From NCBI GenBank assembly GCA_000499405.2, contig HG738137.1, positions 2,604,001 to 2,668,000 on the forward strand: a stretch of DNA of 64,000 nucleotides, given 5' to 3'. Shown here in pieces: positions 24,701 to 34,910 of the stretch. The DNA is from Onchocerca volvulus. Lineage: Eukaryota; Nematoda; Chromadorea; Rhabditida; Onchocercidae. The position numbers were made by a program, and so were the translations under genes. The notes beneath the pieces were generated by a model. The model saw nothing but the letters and a program-made list of their open reading frames with translations, searched no databases and was not told the origin of the DNA. Positions within the stretch are counted from its first letter, which is position 1; every line of letters begins with the position of its first letter.

Positions 24701-26030
24701 ATAATATGCAAAGTTGCAACAACAAATCCAAATTCCAAATGCTATCTTCCATGTCTTCATAATGCCTAATCATTATTATCTCACGTCGTGAGCTTCGAAA
24801 AATTGAAAAATAATACAATGATTTTTGTACCGCTTGTAACCTAAAAGAATGAAATTTAGGGTTTCTTCCGAAGGACTATCCAGAAGAAAATTGAATATAC
24901 ATGTTACAAGCAAGGTAACTGTATAATAGATCAAAAAAACCGAAACAGATGTCAAAGCTGTCGATTCAATAAATGCCTCAAGTTAGGCATGCGTCAGGAA
25001 TCTGTACGTTTAGATCGCAATCGACGACGGAAAAAGGATGAAACCAAGTAAGCATTATATATCAGAGTATGGAACATTCAATCACTTAGTCAAACAAAAC
25101 AAATTTGTTTATTTAAAAAAGAAAATCGTAGAATTGATTTTTCAGAGAAAAAGAAGTGGAAGAAATAGAAGAAATGAAAAAACTGAAAGCTATTGTTGTT
25201 AGCGCTTATCGCGAAGCATTTCCGACGGAGTTGATCATCGATAATCGAAAAGATGCTATAGAAAGGATCCATATATTTCTGAATAGTATTCCAATGATGA
25301 AGGAAATTGATGGAGAAGACCGGGAGAAGATAATTGATAATGGCGTTTATGCAGCTTTGGTGAATTTTCGCTCCTTTCGCTTTTTCATCGGAACTTTTGA
25401 TAATTTAGAAATTTTTAATTTTTAGTTAGAAAATATTCACTCAACAAATTTTCTATTAATACTGATGTTTTAGCGGGAAGAAAAATCGTCAACCGGATTT
25501 AATGATATAAACTGAAAGAAAGTATCCATCTATCATTAAATAAACATTTCTTGACAACAAATCTGATAATATATGTTTCATACAGACTTTGCGCAGTTCT
25601 TTCACAACCGAAAACTATGAAGCAATTGTGGGTATTCGGAGCGAAAAATTAGCTCAATGCATGAGTGGATTGGGATTTGAAGTTAAGGAAGAAGAAATGG
25701 CAATTTTAACAGCATTTTGTTCGTTGCAAAACTGTAATGGAATAGCCGGCAATGATAAAATTCAGAAAGTGAATTTAAGCATTTGGAAACGTTCACTAAG
25801 ATTTTATTTCTTTCTGAAATTTGAGTTACAAGGAAGAAAATTACGTGATCTACTCTATTCTCTTCGCAAACAATTCATCTTATTTTTTACAGATCGCTGC
25901 CAAATTGCTGAACTGTCTTCGGGTTCATTTGACATCTTTTTGCGATACAATCAACGAAACTATCTACAAATGTTTAATGAATGTAACAGCACTAATGTTA
26001 ATGAGGAGTGATACTCAACGAAATGCGTAA
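21763..26030 (+). CDS. NHR-A, RAR-like nuclear hormone receptor (left-arm copy)
   Basis: This is a nuclear transcription factor. Seven exons join in phase to 901 aa: 21763-22956, 23190-23700, 24000-24277, 24860-25047, 25146-25359, 25586-25768 and 25893-26030. Residues 1-637 are a long Ser/Thr/Gln/Pro-rich N-terminus. The DNA-binding domain (about 640-705) has both Cys4 fingers: C-x2-C-x13-C-x2-C in exon 3 and C-x5-C-x9-C-x2-C in exon 4. The P-box is CEGCKG, followed by FFRRTIQK, NRNRCQSCRFNKC and ESVRLDRNRRRKK, most like retinoic acid receptors. A usual HYGV is HYSV here. Residues 724-901 resemble the RAR ligand domain (AYREAFPTE, a helix 3-5-like FLNSIPMMKE...DREKI, MAILTAFCSLQNC), but the protein ends soon after helix 9-10 with no AF-2 helix. 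The start is the first ATG after an acceptor 30 nt upstream. RAR orthology is inferred; a divergent NR1/NR2 member is the alternative. Confidence 0.87.
24423..24445. other. perfect 9-bp hairpin in NHR-A intron 3
   Basis: AATTGTTCG, a 5-nt loop and CGAACAATT form a perfect inverted repeat in the intron that splits the two zinc fingers. The mirror copy is in the right arm at 51,991-52,013. No role is known. Confidence 0.5.
24470..24620 (+). repeat. dispersed repeat, copy 2, inside NHR-A intron 3
   Basis: The core TGATCATTGGATTATTCTTC, then TTTTGTCGCTGGTAGAGA, matches the repeats near 4.9 kb (minus) and 63.9 kb (plus). It sits in the intron between the two zinc-finger exons. Its mirror is at about 51,816-51,966. 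Confidence 0.5.
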
Positions 26031-29000
26031 TTTGCCCAGAATTTTTCGCTATTTCTTAATATTGAAAAAATTGAAATTAATTTCTGCGTGAGTTTGTATC
26101 TGTCTATTTGCTTTTCCTTTAAGTTTACTTGTTATAATATTTATATTTAGGATTTTGTTTTGATGGGAAAGTGATTTTTGTAATTATTTTTTGCTTTTTA
26201 ATAATATTATTGGTATTTTGTTTTCTAAACAAAGAATTTTAAGCTAATAATTTGTTTACAGAATTATGTGTTTCGTATTTCTGGCAATTTCTTGTGTATT
26301 TTTTTGTAATATATCCATAATTATTATTTTCGTGCTAATTTTTTTGGTACCATTTATTTTATTTATTATTTTATCATTATGTGGACTTTTCTCAGATCAT
26401 TTTGTAGATGAGAAGCATTGGATTTAATAATTGTTAATTTGTAGTTATATGTGATATTGAAATGCGGCAATAAGCATTGCCTCTTAATTCATTTTCTTCT
26501 TTGGGTTTATGAGACAACGGAAACATAATAATAATGAATTGAATTGAATCTTTCAATTATCGTCACTAAACAGTAACATTGCTCAAAAATTCATTGTACT
26601 CTTGTATAATTACGCCTTATAAAAATAATTTTTCTTTATAATATCTTGTTTAATATAGTATAATTTCTTATTTTAGTATAATTAATATAATGCGTTTAAT
26701 ATAATTACTTATTTAATATAATATTTGGTTTAATATAATTTTTCTCAAATTTTTTTACTTTCTCGCTCTGTGATAGCTGTTGTGATGATTTATTATTCTT
26801 ATTTTCAATTATAAATCAAAATGTGCAAATTTTACTTGTTTTTTTAATGGCTAATTTATTGCTGCCGGCAACACAATAAACTAAATCAATCACACAATAT
26901 TGGACATTATTGTTGTAGATAATACATAAACAAACAAACACACATACATTTCTAAACAATTGAAATCCCATATCAAACAGATGCGTGCTCATAAACGATT
27001 TAATTTTATTGATCGATGTCATTCCACCGTACAATACTGACTTTTCAAAAAAAAAGTTTTTGTCAATATGATAATTTTTGATGATCGGTGGTGATACGGT
27101 AACTTTCTGCAGATGAATGAACGCTCATCTTTTGAATTCGTTAGTCGAAATAAATCTCATCTGACACTTTATGCAGCGATGTTATGAGGAAGGACACAGA
27201 TTTCGGAATCTAGAAACATCTTGTCAACAGAAAGATTATTTATGCTAATTAATAACAAAAACTCATAAAATTTAAACTAACCACCAAGTATTGGATCGTT
27301 CATTGCATGCTTTATATAAGCAAGAAAAACTAGAAGCCATTAGGAACAGAAGTTGCAAAATAAACATATTATTCAGCGCTCTCTATTAAAAATAAAAAAA
27401 ACAACATAAAAAGCTGTGGTAGCAAGAGACATTCCCATGCTATGTGTAGCCTGTACAATTAATTCTAAAATCTTTAATTTCTAACTTTTTCTCTCTGGCA
27501 TACTTGTTCAATATTTTATCAAGGCTAAGCAGCGAATCATAAAATGTATTTTGAAATGTAAAATTGTAAGATTAAACATATACGTCAGATATATTAAGTT
27601 TTTTTTGTCATTAGTCCACTACAAAGATTTTATTGAGATCAATAAGCAGCTTCATTGCCATAGCAAGAAGGTTAGCAAAGTTTGTCAACTAGTTTTTATT
27701 ATTACTTTTCAGACTGTTTTGAAAATATCGGAAATTTCGTCTATTATTTCACCACATTCGCTTTGGTCTGAGTCCGTTTTCCTGTTTTACCACCGTTTAA
27801 AATTGGCTTAGCACCTAATTTAGGCGACATGTTGACAAATTTGCTGCTAACACAACTCTACCAACAGTAGAAACCAAGTAATTTGTTGACGAAAGTTTTG
27901 CAAAAAGAATCCAGTGGCAATTATTGGTTTACCAAAATTAAATCTTTAGATGGTGGGATATTAGTAATTAAAAAACAGTGCTTCACTCATGAAGTTATTT
28001 ACTCCATAGGCAATTTGGATTATCACCATAGCGGCCATCTGCCGTTTGACCACTGGTTGTAAATATGCAACTAGCGCAATTCTTTTCTTATACTTTGTAG
28101 ATCCACATAAACTGCACAGACTTTTTATACCAAGTATTTAAACAAATAAGTATATTATACAATATTTTTTTTGCAGCGACATGCTAAGATTGCCGAACTT
28201 TCTTTCGCATAATGAATTATGCTTTTATTTAGGTCAATTGCATCATGCATAGTTAAATCGCAGAATATAAATGCAGTCAAACAGAGCAAAATTACCGCAT
28301 AAAACGCATGAAAAATTCCCTCAAACGTGATTGAGTTGTATCGAACTTATTGGCCAAGGTTTTATCACTTCTACAACATTCAAAAATGCATAAAGTATCA
28401 TAAAGAAAAAGAACAAGTGCACGGAATTATTAAACCAAGCAGAACATTTACATACTTCCATAAAATCTACTTTCAGCATAATAAATTGACATTATTGCTG
28501 GAATCGATTACTGCGATCATTGTTTGTGGAAACAAATGATAATCGCTTGAGAAATGATTGGAAGAAAGGCAATTATTAGAATGATTTGGGATAATCATTA
28601 ATCCTTACCATGATTTCGCATCTAAAATTCCTTATCAATTTTTTCTCTTCCCAAAACAAAACAAATTCGAAATTTACTTTCATAACTATTGTCGGTAAAA
28701 TAGCGAGGGTAAAAGAAGAAAACCAATGATTCCTTTGTTTTAAATTTGAAATTGGCGTATTTGCTGTAATTGATTGTGAAATCATGTTTTGTCTATTAAG
28801 TCAATGAGCTTTAAAAAAGCTCTCTTTCATCATGCGCTAACCACAAATACAATCTCAACAAAGGCGCATGCTCCTGGGATAACAAAGGATCTTTCTTGTA
28901 GCCCAAAAATGATATTAGGATTCTCCATCCACGAAGAAGAAGAAGGTCCTGAGTACAAAAATCGTTGCAAATAATGGGCAGCCATGAGTTCGGTCGAAAG

Positions 29001-29171
29001 TCCAGCTCATGGTATATCAATTTTTCATTTGCGTAACCCTATCTCCCCCTTTTTCGTATTATAATTTCTTCATAAAACTTGTTCTTTTGATATTATCGAA
29101 ATTGTACTGTTGATACAATTGTTGTTGATAGAGTTGCTGTGTTCATTGATTAACAAATTAATCATAAAAAA
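26031..29171. other. NHR-A 3' flank and intergenic DNA in left arm
   Basis: The sequence is AT-rich, with a degenerate run of TTTAATATAAT-like units at about 26,640-26,750. A stretch at about 26,740-26,810 resembles the 3' flank of NHR-B (about 35,250-35,310). Several short open frames of 60-90 codons exist, but none has a recognisable domain or splice context. Confidence 0.5.
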
Positions 29172-29193
29172 GGTTTAATTACCCAAGTTTGAG
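29172..29193 (+). other. exact SL1 spliced-leader sequence (left arm)
   Basis: All 22 nt of the nematode SL1 leader are present, from GGTTTAATTACCC through AAGTTTGAG. An SL RNA gene has a GT donor right after the leader. Here it is followed by TTTGAG and then GTTCGT, so the last six leader bases are repeated and the normal donor is absent. No Sm-site-like SL RNA body is evident. It may be a retrocopied trans-spliced mRNA end, or an SL RNA pseudogene or variant. The mirror copy is at 47,243-47,264. Confidence 0.8.
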
Positions 29194-32100
29194 TTTGAGG
29201 TTCGTTTCCAAGTGAGTGAAATAATTAAATTGAAGAAACTGTGAGAACTGAAGAACAGAATTTAATCTTACAATTTTGTGACTATTAGAAAGAAAAAGCG
29301 ACAGACAGAAAAATGTCGAAATAAATGATTTTTATACCGAAAATGAGTCTTTGACATTCAAATTTTGTTTGATAGCAAAGAAAGATCACATATTTTACAA
29401 ATATATACTCAGTTCGTGTTGGCGAATAGGTTCAGAGTATTAATTTTTGATCCTTCAATTCCATTTTTCATTTTCACAGGGTCAAATTTGGACATTAAAA
29501 CAACTTCATTGTTTTTTGAGGCATATCCAAAATGTATTTCATTTCAACTCCATTTGCTCTGTAATAATTTTTGAAATCGTCATTGCTTCAAGAAAAATTA
29601 AATAGTAAAAAGCAAATTTTAACAGAAAGGCCAATAATTCACAGCCATTTAGCAATATCTTTCAATGAACAAATTGATTTCTGAACTGAACTTTAAACTT
29701 TTTTGATTTTGTTTAAACCGCGAATGACCAGCAAATTAACTTGAAAAATATGAAGCAACAAATATTCACTTCAATTCATGACGAAACAAATGAAAACCAC
29801 TGGATAACATTATTTACAAAAATGAATATTACTATAACTATTGATGTTTGAATATTCCAGAAGGTCACAAGTATATAACAGTATAACATGATAATGGTAA
29901 TAAGAATGATAATGATAATGCTGATGGTGAAAACGACATGCAATACGATGATCTTAGACATGCGATATTCTTCAATTGAAAACATGAGACTGGCAATGGC
30001 TAATATCTGTCCAAATTGATAAAAAACAAATGATAACGAACTGATTGCGACAATGAAGAAAAAGAATTTTAAAATGCTATGTTTCTGGAAGAAGTAAATA
30101 AATTGATTCACTTAATATTCCAGAAGATTACAGAAATTTAGTTTTACGTGAAAAAGATGAAGGATACTGAATTCAACAGAATACTTTCATTACTTTGATT
30201 CACTTGAGGTCAAATTCAAAGTTATTTCTGCCGTAGTTTATTACGGCGGGAAATTAACCATCAAATTGAATTGATTTTTAATTCTCAAACAAACTGTGTA
30301 CTGAATTTAAGTTAGATTGACTTTAGAAGTGAATAAAATTTGAGTGATTATATTTCTATGAATCGATTTTCCTGAAGGAAATTGGAAAATGATCTTCCTA
30401 AAAGCCTTTATCGTTTCATATATCGTTCTAGATATCTTAATTGTTGGTATGCACTTCCGTCTCACTCGATATATTTGTCTTTTTTTTTTTCATGAATTAA
30501 GACATATCAGCGATTCCAAAATACAATAATCAATGGAATATTTCATAAAAATTCGAAATTGCCGCTTTTCAAAAAATTCAATTTCTGAATCCGACGTGAC
30601 AGAGAAGGAATAATGCTGCTGCATTAAATAAGATTACATAAAACAATCAAATCGTCTTTTCAAAATTGGATTCACAATTCATATGAATATTATTTTTTGC
30701 TAATTACTTGTCATCATATGCTTCAGATTTTCGACCATACGTCAGATAGATTCTAAATTTAAATGCGAAAATTATTTCACTGATAAAAATCAATCTTCAT
30801 GACCTGACCAAAGATTAAAATATAAGGTCATATTGCGAGGTTTTATCCATTCTCTAAGCTCCACCCAGCACCTCAGGTGTTTTTCTCATCAACCTTATTA
30901 TATAAGATGGATTGAAGGCTGTTGTTGGGTTTCAGTTCTTCTTCTGCTCCTTTCTACTCCGCTGCTTCCCTCAGAAACTCATTTCTTTTTCAACAGTTTC
31001 AGAATCACACTCTTCTAATACCATTCGTTACTTCAAAAAAAAGTAACTGAATTCTGTGAAGCTTTTAGGATACAACACAAATTCGAGAATAAGAAGGCAT
31101 AAATACAACATTTCCATTGAATCATTTCATTTTTTTTTTCTCTGATTTAAAATTATCTGGTCAATATGTTCATTTTGACATATATTTTAGCCATTAAAAG
31201 AAGGGAAATATTGTTATTGCAATAATATTTAATTTACTTTCTTAATATAAAACAGATCGATAGGTAAATGAATAAGCAGAGAGAACTTCAACTGATTATC
31301 ATTTATGTTATTTTAAATTTTACAAAATCTACCATTAACATTCAATTTCTCTGGATATTTCACAGTCTGCACTTTTATTAATAAAATATTTCTTGATAAT
31401 TAACATTGTTAAAATTCATGATCAAAAATTTCTATCTTATCAATTTCAGCAATTTTTCGCATCTTACTTGAATACATCCTCTTAAGTATTAAATAACTGA
31501 TTCAAATCTTGTATTCATGTCAAGCCAGAGGATTAATAACAGTGAAATTTGCATATATATATATATATACAAGTGCTAAAAACGTCGTTGTCACTTCCAA
31601 AGAAATCAAATAAGTAATAAGGAAAGCAATCACAAAACAATCACATATTGGTTTCAGACTGAAGAATGTTTCAAATTTTTTTAACAAGAAAATGACTAAA
31701 TCTTCCGTAAGCATAATTATTGATACTTAATGGAATCTTTACGGCTTATCAAAATCACTTTTAAAAATTTGAAAAATCATTTCAGAAATGTAAACTTTTT
31801 CAAAGCTCTATTTAATCAAAAAAAAAACGCATAGTTTATTTAATGTTTCCTCATCTGTTTAGTATATTTAATTACGAAATAAAGTCGTTAATTTTCCCAT
31901 ATTTCAGATTTTCATTCATTTACAACAATCTTTTACTTCCTTTCAGCTAATGAAAGAATTCTTAAGCGGAATCAAATTAATCAGTTTAATTATACAACTT
32001 AGTCAGGATGCAATGTATATATTCACGGATGGGACGAAATCATACATATTTATGGCTATACTGTTATTACAACTTGTAGTTATTGTTAGTTAATTAATTT

Positions 32101-32737
32101 GTGCATTTTATAGTTCTTTATTATAAAAACTATTTGATTTCAATATCGAATTTGATCTTAATTTTCATTTCAATTATTTTTTTTTATTTATTATTTTCTT
32201 TCCAGAGTAATGAGAAATAAGCTAATTTGCCCATTTCTTATTATTCTGAAAACTTTTTGTAGATTAACTGATAACTTCGCTCGAAAAAACAGAGATTTTC
32301 CAGATTAGCACCAGAAACATACAACAATAATGACCAATCGATTAAGCTTTCTGATTCTTCATTCGCAAAGTAGACGGATTTTAAGGGTGGTAATCCGGAA
32401 AAATGGCATATTGGATGAAACAAATTCCGGCAAACGTTTTGCATAATGGATTTCTTATCGTGTTGTCTTTCAGGTATTCATTACTATTATTGTATTGCCA
32501 TCGATGATTTTCGATAATTTGATGACTATTCAAACGTCAAAATTATGTGACCCTCCCATCGCATTACTTAACATTCTCTGCTGACCAATGGTCTTTCTCT
32601 GTTATACGTCAAAAAAAGTCTTTATAATGACCAACCCTATATGCGTATAGTTCGTTCTTTTGAGGAAAGTTACATTTTTAATAACTATTTGACCATTATT
32701 AGTGTCCATAACAATGCTCTGTGATTAGACGTCCAAA
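29194..32737. other. intergenic DNA between the SL1 sequence and NHR-B (left arm)
   Basis: No convincing gene is seen. The stretch contains a hairpin GCCGTA...TACGGC (30,230-30,247), TGACCT (30,800-30,805) and AGGTCA (30,207-30,212 and 30,825-30,830) receptor half-sites, a GATAAT-rich low-complexity patch (29,885-29,935) and a TA run near 31,553-31,569. The NHR-B promoter should lie at its right end. Confidence 0.45.
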
Positions 32738-34846
32738 ATGTCGCAACAATTTGACAGGAAGGATTTAAATGTAGTGCGGATTCAGGATCCGGTTATTTTC
32801 GCCTCTACAACACCGAGCATTAACATCATCAATGTTGTGGGCAGTAACAGAACAGAGGAATTTTGCAACCCTACTTCAGTTTCTTCAGCTATTAATTATC
32901 CCTACTTATCCCCTGCCATGACCTATTCATCCTCTGCCACAACATTCTGCGTTAATACTTCAAATAACCATCGAGAAGAATCTTTTGGCTTCAAAAAATC
33001 GACAACTATATCGTTGCAGTGCAATTCATCAGCAGTTATTCCGAAATCAACTAACGCTTCAACGCAATTTTCTACAGCCGTCATCACTTCAAATAGCATT
33101 GCAAATCCTGAAGTTGTCAATGCCTCAATTTCAACATCAAATAGAAATGAAATTATAAACATTCATCAACTTCCATCTTCCGCATTATCATTTACGAATT
33201 TACTAATTTCGCCTAGTCCGTCGCAAATTGCATCAACTGATGATGTAATATGGAACCAAGAAACAATGGTAAAGAATACCAAAGCCGCAACTAATGTCCA
33301 TGCAAATTTGTCGCCACTGTTGACATCTTCGGGAAGTTCCACATTTTCAACAATACGCTGTTGGAAACGACAAAACTATGGCAGATGTCAATCATCAAAG
33401 CATAGCAAAAGATTCGATGGAAAACGACCAGAAAATCTATCCCATGTTGAAAGTAAAATTTTCCGAACGAATTCCGAAATGCAACAACCATTGATACCGA
33501 ATCAATTGCAACAACAACAACAACAGCAGCAATTAACCGACTTTATATCGACTTCATTTCCCACCAAATCCTGTATCAATGACATTCATAAAAGTGAGAT
33601 GTCAAACATTATGCTGTCTGATGCAACATATCTGAACGATTACACGTCGATCGAAGATGAATTTGGGTATGATCCGTTTCTGTGTAATACAATAGGATTG
33701 TTCCCGACCACTGATTCTTCAGTAACAGCAATAGTAAGTTACTTTTTCGTGTGATAAAAATTCGAAAACTAATCAATGCAGTGTGATAATTATCGATTTT
33801 CTAAGGAAAGCAATAAAAACCTTTGCTTTTGGTACATTTTATGGATGAAGCAAATACAATCATTTCAGGATAGCGAAGAAGAAGGAGAGGAAAAAGTATT
33901 TAAAGAATTGACACCCGTCCAATCGTATTCAATCACTGACTCCTTTAATCCAATAACCAATGCGACAACGTATGACGCATCAACCGAATTTCAAGAATTA
34001 CGGCAACCAGTTCTGGATTCTGTCATACCGATGAGCGAAATTAATTCAATAAGTAAACGACATCAAGTTTCGCTTGTCACATCTCAACTTAGACCATCGT
34101 TGTTAAAGAGGAAGATTCATTCGAAAAACGTTGGGAATCCTTTGATGAATTCAAATCAGGAAGAAAATAATAATTTATGTGCGATATGTAACGATAAAGC
34201 TTCAGGAAAGCATTACGGTGTGCTAAGTTGCGAAGGATGCAAGGTATATACACATTTTGTATTTTAAATAACAAAGCGCAGAAGATGGAAATTCCGAGCT
34301 TCTTTCAGACTCATCTCGACTTGCTTGAAGCTCTCGCAGAAAATATTTCTAGAATCTTGCGCAAAGATGCAATTGCAAGCCCGAATGCATTCTTCCCTGT
34401 TTTCATAATTGTCTGACCATCACCACCTCACATTGGGAGAATTTTCCGAAAAACCTGAAGGATAAGGCAGTAATTTTTGAAATCTTGTCGCCTTTTACTA
34501 ATATTCAATTGACTGCTCAAGTATAGTACAGTTTCAAATAATATGATATTCATTATTTTAGAGTTTCTTCCGAAGGACCAAAGAGGAGAGGCCAAAATAT
34601 AAATGCCAGAATCAAGATAATTGTATAATCGATCGGGAAAACCGAAAAAAATGTCAAAGTTGCCGATTCAAGAAATGTCTTAATGTAGGAATGGGTCAGG
34701 AATTGGCCCAAAAAAGAATGATATCAGGTAAATGTTACATTCAGTAGAATATTTTGTCGTTTTTTAAAATTCTGTTCAATTAAGGAAAACATAATGATAT
34801 TGATTTTTCAGAGAAAAAGAAATGGGCTTTTTTTTATAAGAAATGA
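32738..34846 (+). CDS. NHR-B, DNA-binding-domain-only nuclear receptor (left-arm copy)
   Basis: Exons 32738-33733, 33869-34243, 34562-34727 and 34812-34846 join in phase to 523 aa. Residues 1-430 are a Ser/Thr/Asn-rich N-terminus with an eight-Gln run. The DNA-binding domain (436-about 505) has all eight zinc-binding cysteines with standard spacing. The exon 3 acceptor gives CEGCK-S-FFRRT, so the third P-box discriminator is Ser where NHR-A has Gly. The second finger shares NCIID...CQSCRF.KCL..GM.QE with NHR-A, so the two are paralogues. Translation stops 11 residues into exon 4, and no ligand domain follows except a decayed remnant. It may act as a ligand-independent regulator or competitor on receptor sites (inference). 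A putative acceptor GTGATTAG lies just before the ATG. The last exon boundary is less certain, but the two joins tested (phase 1 and the alternative frame) both stop at once. Confidence 0.8.
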
Positions 34847-34910
34847 AAATGTGGAAGACGACTGTAGTTAGTGCTTATCACGAAACATTCCTAATAAGAA
34901 ATGCCTCATA
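34847..34910 (+). pseudogene. remnant of NHR-B ligand-binding exon
   Basis: Translated from about 34,844, this reads [16 protein letters not shown], matching the NHR-A ligand-domain start MKKLKAIVVSAYREAF. It lies beyond a stop and soon runs into another stop. The equivalents of NHR-A exons 6 and 7 are missing. Confidence 0.65.

Noticed and set aside
27700..27830. Basic 28-codon peptide on the minus strand that looked histone-like
   Set aside because: Too short, the frame breaks after 28 codons, and there is no real match to any histone tail.
28789..29020. Overlapping opposite-strand frames near the SL1 sequence
   Set aside because: Two overlapping frames with no domain, lying upstream of the leader rather than downstream, so they are not a candidate body for an SL1-tagged retrocopy.
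29776..30111. 111-codon very hydrophobic minus-strand frame (mirror 46,325-46,660)
   Set aside because: The Ile-rich run comes from a GATAAT-type low-complexity patch. No homology or acceptor was seen, and identity between arms proves nothing because non-coding DNA is equally conserved.
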